Of a DNA stretch of 7,401 bases, positions 1-6,009 are shown piece by piece. The notes beneath the pieces are model-generated. The model was not told the origin of the DNA. It did no database searches and saw only the letters and a program-made list of their open reading frames with translations. The position numbers and the translations under genes were made by a program. How positions within the stretch are numbered: position 1 is the first letter of the stretch; the number at the start of each line of letters is the position of its first letter. The stretch is from Geodermatophilaceae bacterium (GTDB taxonomy: Bacteria > Actinomycetota > Actinomycetes > Mycobacteriales > Geodermatophilaceae): NCBI GenBank assembly GCA_013812385.1, contig JACCTM010000042.1, positions 1 through 7,401 of the forward strand. The letters are read 5' to 3'.

Positions 1-254
1 GCCGTGACGCGTCCGGCGCAACCGTGGCGATCGAAGTCAAACGCCGCGGCGAGATCGACGGAGTCGAGCAGTTGACCCGATACCTCAGCCTGCTGAATCG
101 CGATCCGCTGCTGGCGCCGGTGCGCGGAGTCCTCGTGGCGCAGGAGGTCACGCCGCAGGCGCGAGTCCTGGCCACCGATCGCGGAATTGGCTGGCAGGTA
201 GTGGACTACCAACTCCTGCGCGGCGCCGAGGACACCTCGCTCCGGCTCTTCTGA
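1..254 (+). CDS. nucS: Endonuclease NucS/EndoMS, C-terminal part (5' end outside window)
   Basis: The first 83 or so codons visible are the C-terminal end of a NucS (EndoMS) mismatch-specific endonuclease; the reading frame is open back to base 3, so the gene starts upstream of the window. Visible residues begin RDASGATVAIEVKRRGE. The EVK is the Glu-x-Lys half of the PD-(D/E)xK nuclease core, followed by the family's conserved Gln and Tyr in EQLTRY and the block LLNRDPLLAPVRG. The catalytic Asp and the N-terminal DNA-binding domain lie outside. The protein ends SLRLF, which fits the short C-terminal motif by which actinobacterial NucS docks on the DNA polymerase sliding clamp. Known role: cleaves both strands at G-T, G-G and T-T mismatches, replacing MutSL in actinobacteria. 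Nothing looks broken in the visible part. A palindrome 25 bp after the stop may end its transcript. Confidence 0.93.
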   Translation, partial: RDASGATVAIEVKRRGEIDGVEQLTRYLSLLNRDPLLAPVRGVLVAQEVTPQARVLATDRGIGWQVVDYQLLRGAEDTSLRLF

Positions 255-278
255 ACTCTCGCGGCCGGTTCTTGACCA

Positions 279-335
279 GATGTCGCTGGTTTGCAGGGGA
301 CACGCGGCGCGTGTCGCCTGCAGACCTGCGACATC
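279..335. repeat. 57-bp imperfect palindrome between nucS and the aldehyde dehydrogenase gene
   Basis: Two 28-nt arms, 279-306 and 308-335, are reverse complements at 25 of 28 positions, with a single central G at 307. The inner 8 bp (GACACGCG against CGCGTGTC) and the outer 8 bp (GATGTCGC against GCGACATC) are perfect; the three mismatches lie between. As RNA it would fold into a very stable hairpin with a 3-nt loop. It starts 25 bp after the nucS stop, so a transcription terminator is the simplest reading, though no T-run follows (the next bases are AGCGAAAAGG). Its length and symmetry also fit a REP/MITE-like dispersed repeat or a cruciform-forming protein site. It contains the upstream in-frame ATG at 280, which argues against that ATG being a real start. 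Confidence 0.85.
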
Positions 336-362
336 AGCGAAAAGGTCGACGGCGGTCGGACG

Positions 363-368
363 TAGCAT
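363..368 (+). promoter_or_regulatory. Candidate -10 element of a leaderless promoter
   Basis: TAGCAT fits the actinobacterial TANNNT -10 consensus and ends exactly 7 nt before the ATG at 376. A transcript starting on that A would be leaderless. This would explain why no convincing Shine-Dalgarno sequence precedes the ATG; only GGTGG is present, directly abutting it. No good -35 hexamer is seen 16-18 bp upstream (the area reads AAAAGG). TANNNT is a loose pattern, so this is a suggestion based on geometry. Confidence 0.38.
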
Positions 369-375
369 CCGGTGG

Positions 376-1887
376 ATGAAGGCTGATCCGAGCGATCGGG
401 CGAGGTTCGAGTCGCTGAATCCGGCCAGCGGAGAGGTCGTCGACTCGTTCGCTGTGCACACCGACGCCCACATCCAGGCTGTGGTGGCCGCGGCCCAGCC
501 TGCGGCGCAGTGGTGGGACGGCCTCGGCTTCGACGCTCGGGAGAGCCGGCTACGGGACTGGGCCCGAATTCTGGCCGTAGACATCGATGAGCTGGCCACG
601 CTGATCCACCGGGAGAACGGCAAGCCGCTGATCGACGCCCGGCTGGAGGTGGTCGGAGCGATCGAGCACCTGCACTGGGCCGCCACGCATGCCGCCGGCG
701 TCCTCGGGCGCCGCACGGTCGGCCGATCGTGGCTGTTCCCCAACCACAAGCCGTCGGTGGGCTACCGCCCGTACGGCGTGGTCGGCGTGATCGGACCGTG
801 GAACTACCCGGCCTTCACGCCGATGGGTTCGATCGCGTACGCGCTGGCAGCCGGTAACGCAGTCGTCTTCAAGCCCAGTGAGTACACCCCAGCTGTCGGC
901 AGTTGGCTCGTCGACTCCTTCCGGCAAGCCGTACCCGAACAGCCCGTCCTTTCACTGGTGACCGGGTACGGCGAAACCGGTGCGGCCCTGTGCGCGGCCG
1001 GCGTGGGCAAGCTTGCCTTCACCGGCTCCACGGCGACCGCCAAGTCGGTGATGGCAGCCTGCGCGCAGACTCTCACCCCCGTTCTGCTGGAGTGCGGGGG
1101 CAAGGACGCCCTGATCGTGGCCGAGGACGCGGACCTGGATGCCGCTGCCCAGGCCGCGGTCTGGGGAGGGCTGTCCAACGCCGGCCAGACCTGCGTCGGC
1201 GTCGAGCGGGTCTACGCAGTCGATGCGATCTACGACGAGTTCGTGTCCCGTCTCAACGCCGAGGCGCGAAAGCCCCGCCCGGGTAGCGACCGGGCCGCCG
1301 ACTACGGGCCGATCACCATGCCCGACCAGTTAGGCATCATCCGGGGCCACATCGAGGATGCTCTCGATCACGGCGCCACCGCGATCGTCGGCGGCCGCGA
1401 CGCGGTTCGGCCGCCCTTCGTCGATCCGACGATCTTGGTCGACACGCCCGAAGACCGCCCGGCGGCGACCGAGGAGACCTTCGGGCCCACGCTCACCGTG
1501 GCTCGGGTACGCGACGTCGAGGAAGCCATCGAGCGGGCCAACGGCACCGCCTTCGGCCTGTCCGGCGCGGTCTTCTCGCGGACGCGCGGAATGGAAATCG
1601 CCGGCCGGCTGCGCGCCGGGATGACCAGCATCAACTCGGTGATCACCTTCGCGGTCATCCCGGCGCTGCCCTTCGGCGGCGTCGGCGCCTCCGGTTTCGG
1701 TCGAATTCACGGGGCTGACGGGCTTCGGGAGTTCTCCTGGCCGCATGCGATCGTGGCTCAGCAGGCGCCCGGTCCGTTGATCTTGCAGTCCTTCCGGCGC
1801 AACCCCGTACTGACGAAGGCGCTGCTCGCGGCCGTACGACTGCGGTACGGACGGCGGGCACCCCGTGGAGTCAAGGGGTCCTTGTGA
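376..1887 (+). CDS. NAD(P)-dependent aldehyde dehydrogenase family protein
   Basis: A 503-residue protein of the aldehyde dehydrogenase superfamily, which oxidises aldehydes to carboxylates with NAD(P)+ in the cytosol. Hallmarks, numbered from the ATG at 376: PWNYP with Asn143, which stabilises the thiohemiacetal intermediate; FTGS in the cofactor-binding fold; general base Glu239 in LLECGGKDA; catalytic nucleophile Cys273 in GQTCVG; and Glu367 in EETFGP, a cofactor-ribose contact. Length is normal for the family. The overall pattern resembles succinate-semialdehyde or fatty-aldehyde type members, but the substrate cannot be assigned. I prefer the ATG at 376 to the in-frame ATG at 280: the extra 32 residues are Arg/Ala-rich, resemble no dehydrogenase N-terminus, and are encoded across a palindrome. 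The C-terminus carries a basic tail (roughly the last 35 residues, including RRNPVLTKALLAAVRLRYG). The last codons (VKGSL) and the stop lie inside a second palindrome, which may have replaced the original end. Probably transcribed separately from nucS. Confidence 0.9.
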   Translation: MKADPSDRARFESLNPASGEVVDSFAVHTDAHIQAVVAAAQPAAQWWDGLGFDARESRLRDWARILAVDIDELATLIHRENGKPLIDARLEVVGAIEHLHWAATHAAGVLGRRTVGRSWLFPNHKPSVGYRPYGVVGVIGPWNYPAFTPMGSIAYALAAGNAVVFKPSEYTPAVGSWLVDSFRQAVPEQPVLSLVTGYGETGAALCAAGVGKLAFTGSTATAKSVMAACAQTLTPVLLECGGKDALIVAEDADLDAAAQAAVWGGLSNAGQTCVGVERVYAVDAIYDEFVSRLNAEARKPRPGSDRAADYGPITMPDQLGIIRGHIEDALDHGATAIVGGRDAVRPPFVDPTILVDTPEDRPAATEETFGPTLTVARVRDVEEAIERANGTAFGLSGAVFSRTRGMEIAGRLRAGMTSINSVITFAVIPALPFGGVGASGFGRIHGADGLREFSWPHAIVAQQAPGPLILQSFRRNPVLTKALLAAVRLRYGRRAPRGVKGSL

Positions 1888-1920
1888 CAATAGGTTTGGC
1901 ACAAGGGGTCCTTGACTCCA
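1866..1920. repeat. 55-bp inverted repeat with two identical 13-bp palindromic cores, overlapping the dehydrogenase stop codon
   Basis: Arms 1866-1886 and 1900-1920 are reverse complements at 18 of 21 positions around a 13-nt loop (1887-1899). The hairpin would have an 11-bp outer stem (TGGAGTCAAGG with CCTTGACTCCA), an internal GGT/GGT bulge, and a 7-bp inner stem (CCTTGTG with CACAAGG). Each arm also contains the same 13-mer CAAGGGGTCCTTG (1872-1884 and 1902-1914), itself a 5-bp palindrome around GGT, with centres 30 bp apart. The TGA at 1885-1887 ends the aldehyde dehydrogenase inside it. It lies 50 bp before the next start codon. It may be a terminator (no T-run follows), a pair of operator sites for a dimeric regulator, or the relic of a small dispersed or mobile repeat. 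Confidence 0.8.
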
Positions 1921-1957
1921 GATGATCGGCAGTAGTGGCAGCAGTCGTCGACGAAGC

Positions 1958-1963
1958 AAGGAG
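1958..1963 (+). promoter_or_regulatory. Ribosome binding site of the 3-hydroxybutyryl-CoA dehydrogenase gene
   Basis: A near-ideal Shine-Dalgarno sequence, AAGGAG, lies 6 nt before the GTG at 1970. It decides the start: the in-frame ATG at 1922 has no such site and would add 16 Ser/Arg-rich residues before the first Rossmann strand. Confidence 0.8.
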
Positions 1964-1969
1964 TTTCAC

Positions 1970-3748
1970 GTGGCACGCGAACTGGCCAAGGTTGGTGTCG
2001 TCGGACTCGGGACGATGGGTGCGGGCATCGTCGAGGTCTTCGCCCGCTCCGGCCTGGACGTGATCGGCGTCGAGGTCGACGAAGCGGCTCTGAGTCGCGG
2101 CCGGGCACATGTCGAGGGTTCGACGTCGCGGGCGGTCGAGCGCGGCAAGCTCGACGAGGCAGGGCGCGATGACCTGCTCGGCCGGATCACCTTCAGCACC
2201 GAGCTCGAGGACCTGGCCGAGGCCGAACTGGTCGTCGAGGCGGTCCCGGAGCATCTCGATCTCAAGGCCGAGGTCTTCTCCAAGCTGGACGCCATCTGCC
2301 CACCGGACACCATCCTGGCCACGAACACCTCGTCCCTGTCGGTCACCGAGATCTCGGTCGCGACCGGGCGGCCCAGCAAAGTCATCGGCCTGCACTTCTT
2401 CAACCCGGCGCCGGTCATGAAGCTGGTCGAGGTCATCCGCACCGTCGTCACCGATCCTGCGGTCATTGAGGACGTGGAGGCGCTGGCCGCCCGGCTCGGG
2501 AAGACGGATGTGACGATCGGCGACAAGGCCGGGTTCATCGCCAACGCCTTGCTGTTCGGTTACCTCAACCACGCCGTGTCGATGTACGAGACGCAGTACG
2601 CCACACGGGAAGACATCGACGCAGCGATGCGGCTCGGTTGTGGTCTGCCGATGGGCCCACTGGCCCTGATGGATCTGATCGGCATCGACACCGCCTACGA
2701 GATCCTCGACACGATGTACAAGCAGTCCCGCGACCGGCTGCACGCGCCGGTTCCGTTGATCAAACAGATGATGACCGCTGGACTGCTGGGCCGGAAGTCA
2801 GGCCATGGCTTCTATACCTACGCCGAGCGAGACAGCCCACAGGTCGTCGACGATGCGCAGACCCCGCGCGAATCAGCGACGCCGGCTCAAACCCGCTCTG
2901 TGCGGCAGGTCGGCGTGGTGGGTTCAGGCACGATGGCCACGGGCATCATCGAGGTGTTCGCCAAGGCCGGGTACGACGTGACGTTCGTGGCGCGGAGCAC
3001 GGCCAAGGTCGATCGAGTCAACGTTGCTCTGTGCAAGTCGATGGACAAGGCGGTCGGCCGCGGACGCCTCGAGCAGGATGACCGGAATGCCGCGTTCGCT
3101 CGCATCACCGGGACGACCGACCTGGACGACCTGGCAATTGCAGACCTGATCGTGGAGGCGGTGGTCGAAGAGCTGAGCGTCAAGCAGGTCCTCTTCGCCA
3201 ACCTCGGTGAGATCGCCAAGCCCGGTGCCATCCTCGCGACGACGACCTCGAGCCTCCCGGTGGTCGAGTGTGCAAGAGCCAGCGAGCGCCCGGAAGATGT
3301 CGTCGGGCTGCACTTCTTCAACCCGGCGACGGTCATGAAGCTGGTCGAGATCGTGCCGACGATCTCCACAGCGCGCGACATCGTGCCCACGGTGCAGGAG
3401 GTATGCGCCAAGCTGGACAGGCATCCGGTCAGCTGCGCCGACCGTGCCGGATTCATCGTGAACGCGCTGCTCTTTCCATACCTCAACGACTCGGTGAAGA
3501 TGCTCCAGGCCCACTACGCGACCTCCGAGGACATCGACTCAGCGATGAAGGTCGGTTGCGGTTACCCGATGGGTCCGTTCGAGTTGCTCGACGTGGTCGG
3601 CCTGGACGTCTCCCTGGCCATCCAGAGGACCCTCTACCTTGAGTTCCGCGAGCCTGGCTTCGCCCCGGCTACGTTGCTGGAGCACCTGGTCACGGCGGGA
3701 TACCTCGGCCGCAAGACCGGCAAGGGCTTCCGCGACTACACCCACTGA
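1970..3748 (+). CDS. 3-hydroxybutyryl-CoA dehydrogenase, tandem two-domain fusion
   Basis: A 592-residue protein made of two complete 3-hydroxyacyl-CoA dehydrogenase units, each an NAD-binding Rossmann domain plus the all-helical C-terminal domain. The unit normally occurs once, in about 285 residues. It catalyses the reversible NAD(P)-linked conversion between acetoacetyl-CoA and 3-hydroxybutyryl-CoA. Unit 1 covers about residues 5-284, a polar linker about 285-312, and unit 2 about 313-592. Both keep the catalytic Ser, His, Glu and Asn: S121, H142, E154, N192, and S427, H448, E460, N498, with the same spacing as in the single-domain enzyme. The nucleotide loop is GLGTMG (12-17) in unit 1 but GSGTMA (318-323) in unit 2. 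Shared blocks include GLHFFNPA, EDIDxAM and GCGxPMGP, so the protein arose by internal duplication. The GTG at 1970 is chosen for its AAGGAG site. The stop overlaps the next gene's ATG (TGATG). It would make the precursor of crotonyl-CoA, the substrate of the ccr product encoded convergently in this window. Confidence 0.92.
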   Translation: MARELAKVGVVGLGTMGAGIVEVFARSGLDVIGVEVDEAALSRGRAHVEGSTSRAVERGKLDEAGRDDLLGRITFSTELEDLAEAELVVEAVPEHLDLKAEVFSKLDAICPPDTILATNTSSLSVTEISVATGRPSKVIGLHFFNPAPVMKLVEVIRTVVTDPAVIEDVEALAARLGKTDVTIGDKAGFIANALLFGYLNHAVSMYETQYATREDIDAAMRLGCGLPMGPLALMDLIGIDTAYEILDTMYKQSRDRLHAPVPLIKQMMTAGLLGRKSGHGFYTYAERDSPQVVDDAQTPRESATPAQTRSVRQVGVVGSGTMATGIIEVFAKAGYDVTFVARSTAKVDRVNVALCKSMDKAVGRGRLEQDDRNAAFARITGTTDLDDLAIADLIVEAVVEELSVKQVLFANLGEIAKPGAILATTTSSLPVVECARASERPEDVVGLHFFNPATVMKLVEIVPTISTARDIVPTVQEVCAKLDRHPVSCADRAGFIVNALLFPYLNDSVKMLQAHYATSEDIDSAMKVGCGYPMGPFELLDVVGLDVSLAIQRTLYLEFREPGFAPATLLEHLVTAGYLGRKTGKGFRDYTH

Positions 3749-4044
3749 TGCCGCGCCGATCCCGGCCCCGTCAGCCGCCCGCCGCCGGGGCAGCACCTGC
3801 CGGACCGCCCACCAGCGATCTGACCGAGACCGCCCCGGACGGCGACTGGATCGTTCGAGCGATCACCGGCGCGGCGAGCACCCGGACCTATCGATGCCCG
3901 GGATGTGATCACGAGATCCGTCCCGCCACACCGCATCTGGTGGTCTGGTCGGCCGAGGACGACGACGCCGGTGATCGTCGACATTGGCACCAGACGTGCT
4001 GGCGCTCCCGCGGACGGCGCAACCCGGGACGACATCGATGGTGA
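3748..4044 (+). CDS. Small zinc-ribbon-like protein of unknown function
   Basis: A 98-residue, Arg-rich protein. The N-terminus is Pro/Ala-rich and probably disordered. A compact core follows with RCPGCDHEI (Cys50, Cys53), then HWHQTCW (His79, His81, Cys84), and a basic Arg/His tail. The Cys-x2-Cys and His-x-His-x2-Cys sets look like a zinc-binding site, by inference. I recall similar small actinobacterial proteins with the CPGCD...HWH..CW core, often labelled 'ATP/GTP-binding protein' without experimental support; I see no P-loop here. The ATG overlaps the upstream dehydrogenase stop, and its own stop lies inside the start region of the hydrolase, so translation is coupled on both sides. It has no strong ribosome site of its own. 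Function unknown; a nucleic-acid-binding or metal-dependent accessory role is only a guess. Confidence 0.8.
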   Translation: MPRRSRPRQPPAAGAAPAGPPTSDLTETAPDGDWIVRAITGAASTRTYRCPGCDHEIRPATPHLVVWSAEDDDAGDRRHWHQTCWRSRGRRNPGRHRW

Positions 4045-4769
4045 ACCCGGAGCCGATCCAGATCCGGGGTACGACGGTCCTGCCGTCCAGGCGTCAAGCG
4101 CTCGTTCTCTCGACCGCCGACGGACACGAGCTGGTCGCCGAACTCGCCCTCCCGGCGCAGCGGGCAGCGGTGGCCACCCTGATCTGTGTCCACCCGCTGC
4201 CCACCCAAGGCGGGATGATGGACAGCCACCTCTTTCGCAAGGCCGCCAACCGGCTGCCGGCACTGGCCGACTTGGCCGTACTGCGGTTCAACACCAGGGG
4301 GACCGAGAGCGAGCAGGGGCGTTCGAGCGGGACGTTCTCCGAGGCGATCGAGGAGCGCTTCGACGTGGCCGCGGCGATCGAGTACGCCGAGTTCTCCGAA
4401 CTGGCCGAGCCTTGGCTGGTCGGCTGGTCCTTCGGCACCGACCTGACGCTCAAGTACGGCTGCGATCCAGTGATCCGCGGGGCGATCCTGATCTCCCCGC
4501 CACTGCGCTACACCACGCCAGCGGACCTGACCCCGTGGGCGGAGTCGGGCAAGCCGGTGATCGCCCTGGTTCCGGAGTTCGACGACTACCTCAGGCCGGA
4601 GGCGGCCGGGGAGCGGTTCGCGATGATCCCGCAGGCCGAGGTCGTGGCCGTGGCCGGGGCGAAACATCTGTTCGTCGGGCACACCGAGCGGGTACTCGAC
4701 GAGATCGTCGCACGGCTGAATCCGGCTGCGTTCCCCTTGCCGTCGTCGTACTCGCCGGCTCAGCCCTGA
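4038..4769 (+). CDS. Alpha/beta hydrolase (GxSxG family, COG2945-like)
   Basis: A 243-residue cytosolic alpha/beta-fold hydrolase without signal peptide. Visible motifs: HPLPTQGGMMDSHL near residues 53-66, the counterpart of the HPHPxxGGxMDN block typical of this subfamily; LRFNTRG; the nucleophile elbow GWSFGTD with Ser131; the likely acid Asp182 or Asp183 in PEFDDYLRPE; and the catalytic His210 in GAKHLFVGH. The triad is therefore complete and the length is normal. Substrate unknown: esterase or thioesterase activity on an acyl-CoA-related compound would suit the neighbourhood, but this is inference. The ATG at 4038 overlaps the zinc-ribbon gene's stop (ATGGTGA) and has only a weak GGGA 8 nt upstream; the GTG at 4041 is an alternative. 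An upstream in-frame TTG at 3984 would overlap the zinc-ribbon gene by 61 bp and adds nothing conserved. Its last 10 bp overlap the end of the convergent coiled-coil gene. Confidence 0.87.
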   Translation: MVNPEPIQIRGTTVLPSRRQALVLSTADGHELVAELALPAQRAAVATLICVHPLPTQGGMMDSHLFRKAANRLPALADLAVLRFNTRGTESEQGRSSGTFSEAIEERFDVAAAIEYAEFSELAEPWLVGWSFGTDLTLKYGCDPVIRGAILISPPLRYTTPADLTPWAESGKPVIALVPEFDDYLRPEAAGERFAMIPQAEVVAVAGAKHLFVGHTERVLDEIVARLNPAAFPLPSSYSPAQP

Positions 4770-5983
4770 CGAGGAAGCGGGATGGCCTGCGTGGGCGCGT
4801 TCCTGCCGGGGGACCGCTGAGTAGGGGCGTTGACTGGCCAGCTCGGTGTTGCGGGAGAGGTCGGTGTTGCGGGCGAGGTCGGTGGGGGAGGTGGCGTTTT
4901 CTGGACATCGGTCGGTTCGTCGACGGCCGTTTCGGTCTGATCGGTGTCGGTCCGCACACACCGGGCCGCAACAGCGCCGTCGCGAGAAGCGGGTGCCTGC
5001 GCCGGAGTCTTGGCATTTGAGTCGCTCTGCGAGATCGACTTCGGGTTCGCGGTCGGCCCTGACGAGGTCGTTCCTGACGAGGGGGTCGGCGCGGTGGGAG
5101 TCGGCTTGGCCGGTGCGGGGCTCGGCTCGATGACCGTGGCCTTCTCAATGTCGGGGAGGCCGCCCAGCAGCTCGCGCACCTGACTGAGCCGGCTGTGCAG
5201 TTCAGCGCGCTGGGCGTCGAGGTCCCTGACCCTTTTCTCCGCAGCGGCAATCAGGTCGTCGGATTTGCTCTGTGCCTGCTCGATTCGGTGGTGGGCATCC
5301 CGGCGGGAGGACTGGTCCCGCTCCTGCTCGACTCGGGCAGCCTCGGCCCGACGGGCCTTCTGCGCGAGCTGGAAGTCCTCCTCGATCTTGGCCACCCGAG
5401 CCTTGCTGTGCTGCTCGGTTTGCTCGGCGGCTGCGCGAGCCCGTTCCTTCAGGGCGTCGGCTTCGGCCTGTGCGTCACTGATCGTCTTGGCTGCGCTGTC
5501 CTTGGCCTCCTGCATCTGGTGGCCGGCCTGCGACTGGGCGTCCTGCATCTGCTTACGGGCCTCGTCCTGGGCCTCGCTGCGCAACCGGGCGGCCTCCTGG
5601 GCGCTCGATTGGAGCTCCGCCTGTGAGCGGGTGTGGTCCTCAGCCGCGATCCGCCGGATGTCGTTGGCCTCCTCTTCGGCCAACTTGAGCATGTGCGAGA
5701 TCCGGGCACCCATGGATTCGAAGTTGGGGGCGGCGGCTGATGCTGCCTTCTGCAGGAGAGATTCGACCTCGGCCTGCACGCTCGACAGGTGACTTGCCAA
5801 TTCGGCGGCACGTGCCGCGGAGGCGTCCTTGTCGGCGAGGGCAACGCGCAGTTCCCCGTCCAAGCGGTCGACCACGTCGTGGACCTGCGCACGGTCGTAC
5901 CCCCGGATCACGACGTCGAAGCTGTGCGAGGCACCGTCGAGGGGGAAGATGTCGGGTGAGTTTTCGCGATCCATGACCCTCAT
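4760..5983 (-). CDS. DivIVA-domain coiled-coil protein (FilP/Scy/Wag31-like cytoskeletal family)
   Basis: A 407-residue protein with three parts. Residues 22-45 form a DivIVA-type N-terminal signature (FDVVIRGYDRAQVHDVV), the part that in DivIVA relatives leads into the polar-targeting coiled coil. Residues about 45-275 are a long Ala/Glu/Gln/Arg-rich coiled coil, including the block ISHMLKLAEEEANDIRR (95-111). Residues about 283-407 are a Pro/Thr/Ser-rich, probably disordered tail with repeated TSPATP. No membrane segment is seen. Relatives organise polar growth, septation or filament-like scaffolds in actinobacteria. From memory, Streptomyces carries scy and filP not far from nucS and a 3-hydroxybutyryl-CoA dehydrogenase gene, so the neighbourhood supports a relative of these, but orthology is unproven. 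It lies 26 bp downstream of ccr and is probably co-transcribed. The start is uncertain: ATG at 5983 or ATG at 5974, neither with a well-spaced Shine-Dalgarno. Confidence 0.85.
   Translation of the reverse strand: MRVMDRENSPDIFPLDGASHSFDVVIRGYDRAQVHDVVDRLDGELRVALADKDASAARAAELASHLSSVQAEVESLLQKAASAAAPNFESMGARISHMLKLAEEEANDIRRIAAEDHTRSQAELQSSAQEAARLRSEAQDEARKQMQDAQSQAGHQMQEAKDSAAKTISDAQAEADALKERARAAAEQTEQHSKARVAKIEEDFQLAQKARRAEAARVEQERDQSSRRDAHHRIEQAQSKSDDLIAAAEKRVRDLDAQRAELHSRLSQVRELLGGLPDIEKATVIEPSPAPAKPTPTAPTPSSGTTSSGPTANPKSISQSDSNAKTPAQAPASRDGAVAARCVRTDTDQTETAVDEPTDVQKTPPPPPTSPATPTSPATPSWPVNAPTQRSPGRNAPTQAIPLPRQG
4843..4884. repeat. 18-bp tandem repeat in the coding region of the coiled-coil protein's tail
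   Basis: Two adjacent 18-bp units (4843-4860 and 4861-4878) differ at one base (GGGAGAGG versus GGGCGAGG). The first 6 bases of a third unit follow (4879-4884). Each unit encodes TSPATP on the minus strand. A whole-codon unit can change copy number without breaking the frame, so this tail may vary in length between strains. Confidence 0.8.
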
Positions 5984-6009
5984 GCTGTCATGCGGATCAG
6001 CGACACGCG

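Noticed and set aside
280..375. N-terminal extension of the aldehyde dehydrogenase from the ATG at 280
   Set aside because: The 32 extra residues look unlike any dehydrogenase N-terminus, the ATG lies inside a long palindrome, and a better start with a -10-like motif exists at 376.
279..1920. Composite transposon or insertion sequence around the aldehyde dehydrogenase
   Set aside because: The two flanking palindromes do not match each other, no transposase is present, and no target-site duplication was seen.
1912..1938. Possible sigma-70-type promoter (TTGACT and TAGTGG) before the 3-hydroxybutyryl-CoA dehydrogenase gene
   Set aside because: The spacing is only 15 bp, the -10 is a poor match, and TTGACT is part of the inverted-repeat arm. 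Too weak to annotate.
1871..2743. Long minus-strand open frame antisense to the 3-hydroxybutyryl-CoA dehydrogenase gene
   Set aside because: It mirrors the strong G/C third-position bias of the real gene, shows no recognisable family and has a low-complexity Asp/Arg/Val composition typical of shadow frames.
3905..5020. 371-codon plus-strand open frame across the hydrolase and the tail of the coiled-coil gene
   Set aside because: Arg/Gly-rich shadow translation overlapping two well-supported genes.
4760..5130. Possible frameshift making the low-complexity tail of the coiled-coil protein
   Set aside because: The tail has a regular Pro/Thr/Ser composition with in-frame 18-bp repeats, and disordered tails of this kind are usual for the family. 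Nothing points to a broken frame.
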